A stretch of DNA of 64,000 nucleotides from Roseovarius autotrophicus (GCF_018069895.1 NZ_JAGQDH010000004.1:1-64000), one strand, 5' to 3'. Positions 7,010-16,425 are shown, counted from the stretch's first letter. Notes: a model not told the origin generated them from the sequence alone. A program made the numbers and translations.

Positions 7010-8094
7010 CCGAAAGCCCGTGCCTTGCGGCGCATCGTATCGGCAAAACGGATCGCCGCGGCGACGGCGCGGTAATGGCGAGGATCGATCTCCCGTCCCA
7101 GTTCTGTCTCGGCGTGCAGCGCGCGCGCGACAGGCGGATCGCGATGCACCGGCACGCCATGCACATGCGCCGTCTCGCGGATCGCCAGAGCCATGTGATC
7201 GACGCCCTTGGCGACGCAGACCGGGGCCGCGCCCGGCAAACGGTTCCATTTCAGCGCGACAGCGTAATGGATCGGGTTGACGATCACCACGTCCGCCCCC
7301 GCCACCTCGGCCATCATCTGCCGCGCGGCAATGTCCATACCCTTCTGGCGGCGCTTCTGCTTCATGTGCGGGTCGCCCTCGTTCTCCTTGTGCTCGTCGC
7401 GGATTTCCTTGTGCGACATGCGCTGGCGGCGGGCATGGTCAAAATGCTGCCAGAGGTAATCGACCGCGCCGATGGCAAGCGCAAGCAGAAGCACCACGGC
7501 GAGAAACTCCACCACCATGCGCACCATGAGTGCCCCGATCTGGCCAGGTGCGGCATGAAGCGCGGCCGCAAGACGCGGCAATTGCCCGGTCAGATAGGTG
7601 CCAAGAAGCAGGCAATAGGCCAGCAGCTTGACCGCGCTCTTGGCAAACTCGAACAGCCCGCCGGGGCCATACTTGTTTTTCGCATTCTCGATCGGGTTGA
7701 TGCGCGAAAGCTTCGGCTCCAGCTTCGAGGGCGCAAAGACAAGGCTGCGCTGTGCCACCACCACAAGGAGCGCCCCCGCGCCGGGCAGCAGGAACCAGAC
7801 CAAGAGCGCCAGCGCGATGCCGCCCATCAGCCCGCCCAATACGGACGCGCCCGAGCCGCCCGCGAAGATCAGCGCGGCGAGGCGGTCCGGCTGGTCAAGA
7901 AAGCGCATCATGAGCGAACCGGCCTCTGATATGGAACCTGCGCCCACGGCCAGCGCGACCAGAACGAAGCCAGCGTAGGATCCTGCGGTATTGAGGTCCG
8001 CCGAACGCGCCAGATCACCTTTTTCACGCGCCTTTTCAAGCTTTTGCGCCGTCGCCTCATGGGTTTTGTCGCCCTCGTCCTGCCCCTCGGCCAT
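7006..8094 (-). CDS. flhB: Flagellar export switch protein FlhB
   Basis: 362 residues. FlhB is the substrate-specificity switch of the flagellar export gate: four transmembrane helices followed by a cytoplasmic domain that self-cleaves between Asn and Pro. The N-terminal D-K-T-H-E-A-T-A-Q-K motif and the G-D-P-H-M-K-Q-K-R-R-Q segment before the cleavage site are present. The cleavage motif reads N-P-I-H rather than the usual N-P-T-H. The start ATG overlaps the fliR stop (TGATG). Confidence 0.95.
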   Translation of the reverse strand: MAEGQDEGDKTHEATAQKLEKAREKGDLARSADLNTAGSYAGFVLVALAVGAGSISEAGSLMMRFLDQPDRLAALIFAGGSGASVLGGLMGGIALALLVWFLLPGAGALLVVVAQRSLVFAPSKLEPKLSRINPIENAKNKYGPGGLFEFAKSAVKLLAYCLLLGTYLTGQLPRLAAALHAAPGQIGALMVRMVVEFLAVVLLLALAIGAVDYLWQHFDHARRQRMSHKEIRDEHKENEGDPHMKQKRRQKGMDIAARQMMAEVAGADVVIVNPIHYAVALKWNRLPGAAPVCVAKGVDHMALAIRETAHVHGVPVHRDPPVARALHAETELGREIDPRHYRAVAAAIRFADTMRRKARAFG

Positions 8095-8867
8095 CAGCGT
8101 CCCCCGAGCGGATCGGCAAGGAAACTGCCGAGCGCACCGGCCCAGAGGCCCAGCATCGTCGGCGCGAGCAGCATCAACAGGACCAGCCCCGCACCGGTGA
8201 TCGCGGGCGCGCCGACAAAGACCACCATGAGCTGTGGCATGGCGCGGTTGATGATGCCGAGGGTGAGGTTGTAGAGTGTCGAGGCAATAACGAAGGGCGC
8301 GGCGAGCGTGAATGCGAAGCCGAAGGCATGGGCCACGCGCGCAATGCCCCATTCTGCCACCGCCGCCGCAAGCGGCGGCGCGCCCGGAGGCAGGAGGCGG
8401 TAGCTCGTGACCGCCAGTTCCGCGAGCCGCAGGTGCAGCCCGAGCATCATCGCCAGTGCCAGCGCGCCCGTCACAAGAAAGTGCCCCATGGCGGGCATGG
8501 GCGTGATCCCGGCAGTGCCCAGAATCTGCGAAAGCGAGGTCGCCTGCGCGGCGATGGCTCCGGCAGTCTGAAGCGCCAGCAGGAAAAGGCGGATACCAAG
8601 CCCGAGAAACAATCCGATGCCGGTCTCGGTCAGGATGAGGCGCGCGAGATTCGGTGTCGCCGGGAGGTACCCGATCAGGTCGGGCACGACGGCGGGCGTG
8701 ACGATGGCCGAGAGGCCAAGGGCGAGGCCGAGCTTGATCCGCACGGGCACCTCGGTCTCGCCGAAGCCGGGAAAAAGCGCGATGAGTGGCGCGAGTCGCA
8801 GGAACACAAGGGCGTAGAGCCAGAGCAGGTCCTGCGTCAGCGGCACGAGATCCCCGAGCGCGTTCAC
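8094..8867 (-). CDS. fliR: Flagellar export protein FliR
   Basis: 257 residues, very hydrophobic with about six transmembrane segments. FliR is a core subunit of the FliP5-FliQ4-FliR1 export gate. The P-G-F-G-E-T-E-V-P-V-R-I-K segment after the first helix and P-Q-L-M-V-V-F-V-G-A-P near the C-terminus are family motifs. The gene overlaps flhA (ATGA) and flhB (TGATG), so the three are translated in series. Confidence 0.95.
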   Translation of the reverse strand: MNALGDLVPLTQDLLWLYALVFLRLAPLIALFPGFGETEVPVRIKLGLALGLSAIVTPAVVPDLIGYLPATPNLARLILTETGIGLFLGLGIRLFLLALQTAGAIAAQATSLSQILGTAGITPMPAMGHFLVTGALALAMMLGLHLRLAELAVTSYRLLPPGAPPLAAAVAEWGIARVAHAFGFAFTLAAPFVIASTLYNLTLGIINRAMPQLMVVFVGAPAITGAGLVLLMLLAPTMLGLWAGALGSFLADPLGGR

Positions 8868-10945
8868 GCCGCCACCATCCCGACGAGCGCCGGTCTGCTC
8901 TCGATACCGATTTCCTCGAAGGAAAGGACCGGCGCGCCGATCTGTCTGGCGGCGAGCGCCGTGCGCAGGAAACGGCGGCGCGGCGTCGAGGTGACGATGG
9001 CCGGCGCGATACCCTTGTCCTGCGCCTGTTTGACCGCCTCGGCGGCAGCCCCGGTGAGCGCATTGAAAAGATCTGGCGGCAGCGCCACGTCAAGCCGCCC
9101 GCGCTCGGCCTCGATCTGGTAGGTGGCGAACCGGTCCTCCCATTCCGGCGCGAGCTGAATGAGCGGTAACGTGCCGTCTGGACGGGTCAGCTCGGCGACA
9201 AGCTGAAAGCCAAGCCGCTGTCGGACATGTTCGCAGACCGCCTCGGGCGAGGCAGCGCCCTGCCGCCCTTCGGCCGCCGCCTCGATGATCAACGGCAGGT
9301 TGCGGATCGACACCTGTTCGGCCAGCAGCAGGCGCAGCACCGCATGCAGGAGGTCGGGCGCGATGCGGTCGGGGATCATCTCTTCGAGCAGCTTGCGATT
9401 TGCCTCGGCGCGGTGGCGATCGGTGAGATTGACCGACTCGTCCAGCAGCCGCCGCATTGCCTTCATCGTCAGCAGACGGCTGAGGTTGCGGCGGATCACC
9501 TCGAGCAGGTGCGTGGCGAGCACCTCGGTCGGGGTAACGAGCGTGGCGCCGCCAAGCGCCGCGCTGTCTCGTGCGGCGGGCGGGATCCAGCGCGCGGGCG
9601 CGCCGTAAACCGGCTCGCGCACCGTCTCGCCCGGCGGCAGATCTGGATGGCTCTCGGGATCGAGGGCAAGCAGATATTCCGCACGCAACTCGGCGCGCGC
9701 CTGCTCGACTCCGTGAACGCGGATGACATAGCTCGCGGTTGGCAGGGCGGAATCGTCTGTCAGGCGGATCTCGGGCAGGATCAGTCCAAAACGCGTGGCG
9801 ACATGACGGCGCATGTTCGCGATGCGCGCATCGAGCCCCTCGCCGGGATCAAGCACCATGTTGACCAGATCGGGCGCGAACTCGACATGGATGTCGTCAA
9901 GCTCCAGAATGTCGCCCATCGACGGCTCGGGCGACGGCGTCACCGGAGGCGCCGTATCTTGGATGGACGGATGTGCGCGCGCGCGAAAGCCCGTGAACGC
10001 CACGCCCCCAAGCGCCAGCCCGCCAAGGATGAAAGGCACGAACGGAAGTCCCGGCACCAGCGCAAAAAGCGCCATCAGCACCGCCACCGTGGCCAGTGCC
10101 GCCGGATGGCGCCCGATCTGGGCCATCATCGCGGCATCGGTGGCGCCCAGGGTACCGCCCCGCGCGAGCAGAAGCGCCGAAGCGATCGAGATCACCACCG
10201 CAGGAATCTGGGTCACCAACCCGTCGCCGACGGTCAGGATCGCATAGGTCTCGAACGCACGGCCAAGCGGCATGCCATGAACAACCGTGCCCATGACAAG
10301 CCCCATCAACAGGTTCAGAAGCGTGATCAGAAGCCCCGCGACCGCATCGCCCTTGACGAATTTCGAGGCGCCGTCGAGCGAGCCGAAGAACGTGGTTTCC
10401 TGCTGTTCCCTGGCGCGACGCTCGCGCGCCTCGTCATGTGTGATGGCACCGGCGGACATGTCGCTGTCGATGGCGAGCTGCTTGCCGGGCATGGCGTCGA
10501 GCGCGAAGCGCGCACCCACCTCGGCCATCCGCGCCGCGCCCTTGGTGATGACCAGGAAATTGACGATGAGCAGCACGCCAAAGACGACAAGCCCGAGAAA
10601 GACGCTGCCACCCATGACGAAATTGGCAAAGCCCTCGATCACATTGCCCGCCGCCGCCGTGCCGGTGTGCCCCTGCCCGATGATGAGCTTGGTTGACGAG
10701 ACATTGAGCGAGAGCCGCAGCATCAGCGAGGCCAGAAGGATGGTCGGGAAAGAGGAGAAATCGAGCGGCCGCTCGATGAACAGGGTGATGGTAAAGATGA
10801 GAATGGCCAAGGCGAAGGAGGCGGCAAGCCCCATGTCAAGCACCCAGGCGGGCATCGGCAGGATCATCATCACAATGATCGCCATAAGCGCGAGCGCCAG
10901 AAGCACGGTCGGCTGAAAGAGTTGGGCGGGCGCAAGGCGGGGCAT
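8864..10945 (-). CDS. flhA: Flagellar biosynthesis protein FlhA
   Basis: 693 residues, normal length. FlhA forms the nonameric export gate ring, with an N-terminal set of about eight transmembrane helices and a large cytoplasmic domain that docks export substrates and chaperones. The conserved cytoplasmic FHIPEP region is visible as F-V-I-T-K-G-A-A-R-M-A-E-V-G-A-R-F followed by D-A-M-P-G-K-Q. It is second in the leftward operon, three bases after the transglycosylase gene, and overlaps fliR. Confidence 0.96.
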   Translation of the reverse strand: MPRLAPAQLFQPTVLLALALMAIIVMMILPMPAWVLDMGLAASFALAILIFTITLFIERPLDFSSFPTILLASLMLRLSLNVSSTKLIIGQGHTGTAAAGNVIEGFANFVMGGSVFLGLVVFGVLLIVNFLVITKGAARMAEVGARFALDAMPGKQLAIDSDMSAGAITHDEARERRAREQQETTFFGSLDGASKFVKGDAVAGLLITLLNLLMGLVMGTVVHGMPLGRAFETYAILTVGDGLVTQIPAVVISIASALLLARGGTLGATDAAMMAQIGRHPAALATVAVLMALFALVPGLPFVPFILGGLALGGVAFTGFRARAHPSIQDTAPPVTPSPEPSMGDILELDDIHVEFAPDLVNMVLDPGEGLDARIANMRRHVATRFGLILPEIRLTDDSALPTASYVIRVHGVEQARAELRAEYLLALDPESHPDLPPGETVREPVYGAPARWIPPAARDSAALGGATLVTPTEVLATHLLEVIRRNLSRLLTMKAMRRLLDESVNLTDRHRAEANRKLLEEMIPDRIAPDLLHAVLRLLLAEQVSIRNLPLIIEAAAEGRQGAASPEAVCEHVRQRLGFQLVAELTRPDGTLPLIQLAPEWEDRFATYQIEAERGRLDVALPPDLFNALTGAAAEAVKQAQDKGIAPAIVTSTPRRRFLRTALAARQIGAPVLSFEEIGIESRPALVGMVAA

Positions 10946-10948
10946 GGC

Positions 10949-11692
10949 TCAGGACCCGCGCATCGCGCCGAGCCCGGGAACAAGCGGCGCTGGCGCGCCC
11001 CTGGCCAGCGGGACGAGCGAATTATGCGCACCCGACGCGGTGGCACCGGTCATGAGCGGAAAGGTGTTGGCGGCGGCGCGCGGCACGCCCTCGGTGCGGG
11101 ACGGGAAAACCGGATCGACCCGGTCCGGTTCGGACAGGGTTTTGCGCACCTGCTCGAACCGGGCGCGATATTTCCGGGCGAGCGCGGGCGTGCGCGAATG
11201 GAACCAGCCAGCGGCCACCGACCAGTCGCCGCTCTGATCGTGGAGATTCTTGAGAAAGCGCGCGGCATAGGCCGCGTTGCGCAACGGATCGAACATTTCG
11301 GACGGCGAGCGGAAGGCCGCGCCGTGCCAGCGGTGATTGATCTGGAAGCAACCTATGTCAAGGTTGCGGACACCGCGCGCCAGAGCGTGGGCGACAAACT
11401 GTTCCGCCTCGCCACGGGTGGCGAACCAATGGCCCTGTCCTTGCATGTTGACGGTCCAGGGCCAGGGGTCGAGACCCTGACCATGATCGCGCCCGGTTTC
11501 GACCCGGGTAATTGCCCGCATCACGGGGAGCGGCACGCCGCTGCTGCGTGCGGCCTGCTGCGCAGCCGCGTCACACAAAGCGGCACGCGCTTCGGCAGCC
11601 TGCGGGAGATAGCAGGCCGACAGGACAAAAATGGCGAGAGCAAGATGGCGCGAAACTGGAAACAAGGCAGAGATCCGGGATGTGGGGGCCAT
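10949..11692 (-). CDS. Flagellum-associated lytic transglycosylase (SLT domain)
   Basis: 247 residues with a signal peptide and an SLT/lysozyme-like domain: A-I-T-R-V-E-T-G supplies the catalytic Glu, then G-C-F-Q-I-N-H-R-W-H and A-A-R-F-L-K-N-L match family motifs. Its place immediately upstream of flhA suggests a dedicated enzyme that opens peptidoglycan for the rod, as SltF does in Rhodobacter sphaeroides. The C-terminal tail is Pro/Ala-rich. An 83-bp gap separates it from the gene upstream, so the flhA operon may start here. Confidence 0.82.
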   Translation of the reverse strand: MAPTSRISALFPVSRHLALAIFVLSACYLPQAAEARAALCDAAAQQAARSSGVPLPVMRAITRVETGRDHGQGLDPWPWTVNMQGQGHWFATRGEAEQFVAHALARGVRNLDIGCFQINHRWHGAAFRSPSEMFDPLRNAAYAARFLKNLHDQSGDWSVAAGWFHSRTPALARKYRARFEQVRKTLSEPDRVDPVFPSRTEGVPRAAANTFPLMTGATASGAHNSLVPLARGAPAPLVPGLGAMRGS

Positions 11693-11775
11693 GGGGCTAT
11701 CACCGTGATCGTCACCGACAGAGGTTGAGATTCGGTAAGCAAAGGCACGTTCGGCCGCTTTTCTGGTCGGGTGGC

Positions 11776-13989
11776 CTATTCGGGAAGTGGACTCGCGGCC
11801 AGCAAACGCGACAGGGTCTCGCGGGCGGCGCCGGACTCGGCCAGCAGATCACGCTGCTGGCCAAGCCGCATCCCCGGATCATCACCCGAACGGGACTTCG
11901 GCCCGTCCAGAACACGCGCCAGATCGTGCATCAGCGGGTCGGCGGCTTGTGTCAGCGCCGAGGGGTCGCGCGCAAAGAGGGCGGCGCGATCTGCCTCTGA
12001 CATGGCATCGCTTGCCGCGAACAGCCTCCGGGCCGCGGCGTGATCGCCATGCAGCACGCGCGCGCGCGCGCGCAACTGATCGGCCAGACCCCCCTGCATG
12101 GCAAGCAGCGCAAGTTCCGCCTCTGCCGGTCTCTGGAGGGCGAGCGCGATTTCCGCACGCAGAAGCCGCAGGGCGGGATCGGTCGGGGCCCCTCCAAGGT
12201 ATCGGTCCGCGGCCTCGGCAAAACCCTGGTCCAGAAGCCGGCGCGCAATCCCGGCGGCAAGCGACGCAGTGACCGATCCGGCCGGAACCAGCCGCTCCGC
12301 GAGCGCGTGGCGCAGGAAGGTGATGTCGTCGGCCTTGTCCGTGGCCTGCCACAGAATGCTCTCGGCCATGGTGGTGGCGGGCGGCAGGGCCGGATCCGGT
12401 GCGAGACGTTCACGCGCGGCGACCGCCTCGGCGAAGGCCCCCGAGGACGCGAGTGCCGCGACATGGGCCACGGCAAGCCTGTCGCCCATCGACGTGCCGC
12501 GCAGTTCCTGCGCAAAGGCACCGGCAAGTTGCGCCTGTTCGAGGGCGACCGGTGCGCCACGGGCAAGATCCGCCTCGATGGTCAGCGCCAACGCCTCGGC
12601 GGCGTGCGCGCTGTTGGAACGGCGGACCGTTTCAAGCGTGGCGGGATCCGGCGGGTTCGCGCGGGCCGAAAGATCGGCGCGCACCAGCCCGGCAGCGGGA
12701 TCGCCCGGCATTGCGACCCGCGCGACCATCCGTTGCAGGTGATCGGCGGTTTCCAAATGTCCGACGGCGGCAAGCCGCCTTGCAAGGCCCGGCCCGAGGG
12801 CACGGCGCAAGCCGTCAGGCAGCGCCGCAAAACTGCGTTGCAGGGCACGGTGATCGAAAACCAGCGTCTCATCTATCTGCTCGGCTGCGAGCAAGGCCCA
12901 GAGCACACCAGGTTCGCCGCACCCTGCAAAACCGCGCAGATCCGTGCTGGCGGGCAGAGGCTGCTGATCGACAACAAGCGCAAGATCACGAAGCAGACGG
13001 ATTTCGCGATCCCCCCCGGAGGTCAACCCGAGGCTCTGGCGGGCCTCGGCCCCGAAACCGTGATGAATATAGAAGCGCGCGAGATCGCGCGCGACCGTCG
13101 GATCAACTCGATCGAACTCGCCATAAAGCCCGCGATGAAGCCGCCCGATTCCGGCATGCAGCCCTTGCGGACCGCCCCAGGAAGCGACATCAAGCCGCCC
13201 CGGCAAGGGGCACCCGGCCACGGGATCAGGCGCCCCTCCCGAAGGCCGGGCGCCAACATCGCGATCCATGCTTGTTACGGCGCGCAGGGCAAGGTGACCG
13301 TCAGGGTCGGCGGCAGGCGGGTCTGGCGGAGAATCGTTGGCGGGTTGCGGCGAGGGTGACGCAGGTCCGAGCGGCGGCGGCGGAGATGTATCAGGTGCGG
13401 CGGAGACAAGCCCCTGGCTTGCGGCGCGACCGAGTTGACGCAGCAGGACCGCGCGCATCTGCCCGAGATCGCCCTGCGGCGCCGTATCCACGTCACCGTC
13501 CGGCACGGCGTCAACCGCCAGAGCCGGCGCGAGCCGGGCAGCGATGGCCTCGGTCGCGGGGGATACAGGCGCATCAGGCAGCACGGCGAGAGCGGTGGGA
13601 CGGCGAGAGGCCATGGAGGCGTCGGGCGGGTGCACAGGATCGGAGATGTCAAGCACAAGCATGGCGGCACCATGCCAGAACGGTCGCACCGGGCAGTCAC
13701 AGGCCAGATCGAGCACAAGCCGTCCCTGCCCCTGGGGTGCGGCAATCGCGCGAAGGCGCGCTTGCCCGATGCGTGAGAAAACGGCGCCAAGATCGAAACG
13801 CAGCGCGCGCTCTTCGAAAACAACGGCCACGCCGCCCTCGTGCGGTTCGATCCGCCAGTCGTGTCGGCGCGGCAGGTCGATCACCAGCCGATCGAACCGC
13901 TCATGGGCCCCGGAACGCACCGGCACGCCCTGAGCAAGGGCAGCCGCGCCAGAAAGAACCAACAGGACAAGAAGCCCGGCACGGATCAT
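11776..13989 (-). CDS. Large secreted or periplasmic protein of the motility cluster, function unknown
   Basis: 737 residues. A cleavable signal peptide (hydrophobic core ending A-A-A-L-A-Q) is followed by a beta-rich domain of about 100 residues with R-L-V-I-D-L-P and R-L-V-L-D-L repeats that recall AMIN-like domains. Next comes a Pro/Ser-rich linker (about 190-240), then some 450 residues of Ala/Leu/Arg-rich helices resembling TPR arrays. Its ATG overlaps the motA stop (ATGA), so it is made together with the stator protein. A periplasmic role in stator assembly or rotation is a reasonable inference; I do not recognise the family with certainty. Confidence 0.6.
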   Translation of the reverse strand: MIRAGLLVLLVLSGAAALAQGVPVRSGAHERFDRLVIDLPRRHDWRIEPHEGGVAVVFEERALRFDLGAVFSRIGQARLRAIAAPQGQGRLVLDLACDCPVRPFWHGAAMLVLDISDPVHPPDASMASRRPTALAVLPDAPVSPATEAIAARLAPALAVDAVPDGDVDTAPQGDLGQMRAVLLRQLGRAASQGLVSAAPDTSPPPPLGPASPSPQPANDSPPDPPAADPDGHLALRAVTSMDRDVGARPSGGAPDPVAGCPLPGRLDVASWGGPQGLHAGIGRLHRGLYGEFDRVDPTVARDLARFYIHHGFGAEARQSLGLTSGGDREIRLLRDLALVVDQQPLPASTDLRGFAGCGEPGVLWALLAAEQIDETLVFDHRALQRSFAALPDGLRRALGPGLARRLAAVGHLETADHLQRMVARVAMPGDPAAGLVRADLSARANPPDPATLETVRRSNSAHAAEALALTIEADLARGAPVALEQAQLAGAFAQELRGTSMGDRLAVAHVAALASSGAFAEAVAARERLAPDPALPPATTMAESILWQATDKADDITFLRHALAERLVPAGSVTASLAAGIARRLLDQGFAEAADRYLGGAPTDPALRLLRAEIALALQRPAEAELALLAMQGGLADQLRARARVLHGDHAAARRLFAASDAMSEADRAALFARDPSALTQAADPLMHDLARVLDGPKSRSGDDPGMRLGQQRDLLAESGAARETLSRLLAASPLPE

Positions 13990-14858
13990 GCTGCCTCCTG
14001 CCTGAGCGCCTTGAGCGCCTCCTCGAGATCGCCAAAGCTTGGCCTGTTATGGCCGGGCGTGTTCTGGCGCCCCACCTCGATGCAGATATTGGCCGCGTGA
14101 TTGTGGAGGTTGGCGATCAGCACCTCGCGGATCAGGCGGTAGAAATGCGCGTCCTCCTCCACCACCTCACGCAGCTTGGTGGCAAAGGGGCCGACGAAAC
14201 CGTAGGACAGAAACACGCCCAGAAACGTGCCCACCAGCGCGCCGCCGATCATCTTGCCGAGAATTTCCGGCGGCTGGTCGATCGAGGCCATGGTCTTGAT
14301 CACCCCCAGAACGGCGGCGACGATGCCCAGCGCGGGCAGCCCGTCGGCCATGGTCTGAAGCGCGTGGCTCGGTTGGAGCGCGTGATGGTGGTGCGCCTCC
14401 ATCCGCTTGTCGAGCACCTCCTCGACCTGGTGGGGATCGTCATAATTCATCGAGGCAGAGCGCATCGTGTCGCCGATGAGCGCCACTGCCTCGGTGTCCG
14501 CCAGGATGCGGGGGTAGCGCGAGAAGATAGACGATCCGGAGGGGTTCTCGATATGCTCTTCGACGGCCACCACATTCTGCCGCGCAAGGCGGATCAGCGC
14601 ATAGAGAAGGCAAAGCAGGTCGCGGTAATCCTCGGGCTTCCAGCGCGGACCCTTGAAAACCTTGCCGATATCCTTGAGCGTGTGCTTGATCATGGTGCTG
14701 TCGTTGCTGATGAAAAAAGCGCCGATGGCGGCTCCGCCGATCATCATCAGCTCGAAAGGAAGCGCCTTGAGGATGATCCCGATCTTGCCGCCGGCAGCAA
14801 GATAGCCGCCGAAGACCATCACCAGGATAACTGCAATACCGACAATTCCGATCATCAC
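13986..14858 (-). CDS. motA: Flagellar motor stator protein MotA
   Basis: 290 residues. MotA forms the pentameric ring around MotB in the ion-driven stator. It has four transmembrane helices; the pair near the C-terminal half contains the conserved A-D-G-L-P-A-L-G-I-V-A-A-V-L-G motif with the functional prolines. The cytoplasmic loop is charged and His-rich (H-H-H-H). motB is not in the window. A CtrA-like box lies 44-58 bases upstream of the start. The gene is followed by an overlapping large secreted-protein gene. Confidence 0.95.
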   Translation of the reverse strand: MMIGIVGIAVILVMVFGGYLAAGGKIGIILKALPFELMMIGGAAIGAFFISNDSTMIKHTLKDIGKVFKGPRWKPEDYRDLLCLLYALIRLARQNVVAVEEHIENPSGSSIFSRYPRILADTEAVALIGDTMRSASMNYDDPHQVEEVLDKRMEAHHHHALQPSHALQTMADGLPALGIVAAVLGVIKTMASIDQPPEILGKMIGGALVGTFLGVFLSYGFVGPFATKLREVVEEDAHFYRLIREVLIANLHNHAANICIEVGRQNTPGHNRPSFGDLEEALKALRQEAA

Positions 14859-14901
14859 CCGCTCCGTTTCGACGCCGTAGCCCTATTCTGTCACCCTCGG
14901 G

Positions 14902-14916
14902 TTACCCGCCGGTTAA
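14902..14916. promoter_or_regulatory. CtrA-like box upstream of motA
   Basis: TTACCCGCCGGTTAA fits TTAA-N7-TTAA with one mismatch. It sits in the 68-bp gap between the motE-like gene and motA, where a promoter for the motA transcript is expected. It is one of three such boxes in this flagellar cluster. Binding is inferred, not shown. Confidence 0.5.
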
Positions 14917-14926
14917 GAGCGGCCGC

Positions 14927-15502
14927 TCATTCGCTCCCGGCGTTGCGCCCGGCGAGCACGACGCTGAACATATGCGCGGCCTCGGGGCTCAGACCGGCCA
15001 TGATCGCCGCCGCCGCATCGGGCCGCATCCGCACGAGGAACCCGGCGGCGAAACGCGCATCCATCTTCTCGAACAGTGCCGCGGCCTGTTTCGGCTTCAT
15101 CGTCTCGTAGACGCGGGTGAGCCGGTCGAGATCGTCCTCGGAGGCGGTCTCGGCGATGTCGAGGGTGCGGCGGAGCGAGTCCTCGGCCTCCTGGAGCGCC
15201 GCGAGCCGGATGGTGATCTGCTCATCCGCGATGGCGAGGGCCTGCATCCGGTCCGCGAACGCGCGTTCGCGGGTCACAAGCCGGGACTCGCGCTCCTTGA
15301 GCGTATCCAGGAGAACCTGAATATCCGCGGGTTGCTCGCAGCGCCCATCGGTCCCGGTGAGGACATCCACCGGCGCCTTGGGCGTGGCACGCGCCATGGC
15401 CTGCCCGACCCCGTCGCCCACCCGCACTGCTGCGGACGCCAGAAGCAACGCGGCGATGACCGTGAGCGTGCCGCGCGCACGGCGGCGGGGCATGCCGCTC
15501 AT
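14927..15502 (-). CDS. MotE-like periplasmic or membrane-anchored motility protein
   Basis: 191 residues: an N-terminal hydrophobic anchor or signal (about 12-25), a long coiled coil (about 60-110), then a compact domain with Y-E-T-M-K-P-K-Q-A-A-A-L-F-E-K-M and M-R-P-D-A-A-A-A-I-M, the MgtE_N-like fold found in MotE/FliG-related proteins. In rhizobia MotE is a periplasmic chaperone for a motor protein. It overlaps the next upstream gene by an ATGA and belongs to the fliL transcript. Confidence 0.72.
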   Translation of the reverse strand: MSGMPRRRARGTLTVIAALLLASAAVRVGDGVGQAMARATPKAPVDVLTGTDGRCEQPADIQVLLDTLKERESRLVTRERAFADRMQALAIADEQITIRLAALQEAEDSLRRTLDIAETASEDDLDRLTRVYETMKPKQAAALFEKMDARFAAGFLVRMRPDAAAAIMAGLSPEAAHMFSVVLAGRNAGSE

Positions 15503-15870
15503 GTCCGGCCCTCCGCGCCCTCGGGCGAGTGGCGGCGAAAGATCGGGCCAGTCTCGGGCGGAGGAGGTGGTGGCGGAGACGGCACATCGGGCAGGTCGTG
15601 CATCGAGGCCACCAGCAGTTCCAGCCGCTTGGCCACGCCCTCGGCCCGCTCGGTGAGCGCATCGAGCGAGCCGGTGGAATGGCTGGCCGCCGTCTGGGCC
15701 GCACGCAGGGTGCGCGCGAGATCGTCCACCTGCGCCGACAGCACCGCGACCGCGCCGCCGACCCCGTTTTCAAGATCGTTGAAACGGCTCAGCCGCCGCG
15801 CCAGCACATGACAGTAGAGCGCCGCGCCCAGCGCACCCGCGACCAGCAGAATATCAGCGATCAGTTCCAT
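15499..15870 (-). CDS. Small membrane protein with coiled coil, flagellar cluster
   Basis: 123 residues: one N-terminal transmembrane helix (about 4-24), a coiled-coil segment (about 30-90) and a run of eight prolines near residues 101-108. It lies between fliL and the motE-like gene, overlapping the latter, so a role at the motor is likely from context. I do not recognise the family. Confidence 0.6.
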   Translation of the reverse strand: MELIADILLVAGALGAALYCHVLARRLSRFNDLENGVGGAVAVLSAQVDDLARTLRAAQTAASHSTGSLDALTERAEGVAKRLELLVASMHDLPDVPSPPPPPPPETGPIFRRHSPEGAEGRT

Positions 15871-15879
15871 GTCGTCCCC

Positions 15880-16380
15880 TCAGTCCAGCACAAATTCCAT
15901 GACAAGAAGGTCGTTGACCCGCCCCTCGCCAACCACCGCCTGCACGCGCCGCAGCATCTGGCCGCGCAGCCGCAAGAGCGCGCTGCTCTCCTCCAGATCG
16001 GTGAGGCGGAGTGCGCGCAGATAGGTATTGAGCACATCGACCACGCGCGGCATGATCCGCGCCACCTCGGCCGACTGGCCCGCGTTCACCTCGAGCTCGG
16101 CCCGGAACCGCAGGTGGCGGCTGCGCCCGGTCTCGGCGTAGGAGACGACCAGCGGCTCGACCGGCACGAAGACAAGGTTGCCGAAATCGACCACGACCGG
16201 CGTGGATTCTGCCACCGGTCCAGCAACGCCCGAGGCGCCGACGGGCAAGAGCCCCGCGCGCACGGCGAGGAAGCCACCAACGCCGCCAAGCACCGCCAGA
16301 ACCAGCCCGAGAATCAGTGGAAAGCGTGAACCCCTGATTTTTTCGCCTTTTGTTTCAGGTGCTTCATCAGTTTCAGCCAT
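15880..16380 (-). CDS. fliL: Flagellar basal-body-associated protein FliL
   Basis: 166 residues. There is a short cytoplasmic N-terminus, one transmembrane helix (about 23-45) and a periplasmic FliL domain with F-V-P-V-E-P-L-V-V-S-Y, the helix I-M-P-R-V-V-D-V-L-N-T-Y-L and the C-terminal V-N-D-L-L-V-M-E-F-V-L-D. FliL supports stator function. I start it at 16380, where AGAGGG lies six bases upstream; a longer frame begins at 16410 but has no good ribosome-binding site. It diverges from fliF. Confidence 0.9.
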   Translation of the reverse strand: MAETDEAPETKGEKIRGSRFPLILGLVLAVLGGVGGFLAVRAGLLPVGASGVAGPVAESTPVVVDFGNLVFVPVEPLVVSYAETGRSRHLRFRAELEVNAGQSAEVARIMPRVVDVLNTYLRALRLTDLEESSALLRLRGQMLRRVQAVVGEGRVNDLLVMEFVLD

Positions 16381-16425
16381 TCCATGCCCTCTTTTCTCTC
16401 GCAAGGGCACTATCGCGCAGAGAGG

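Noticed and set aside
11693..11775. A fourth CtrA box upstream of the transglycosylase gene
   Set aside because: The TTGA and GTAA halves are six bases apart rather than seven and have further mismatches.
12399..15110. A 903-codon rightward frame opposite motA and the large secreted protein
   Set aside because: It is antisense to supported genes, Arg/Pro-rich in composition and lacks any motif; typical of GC-rich shadow frames.
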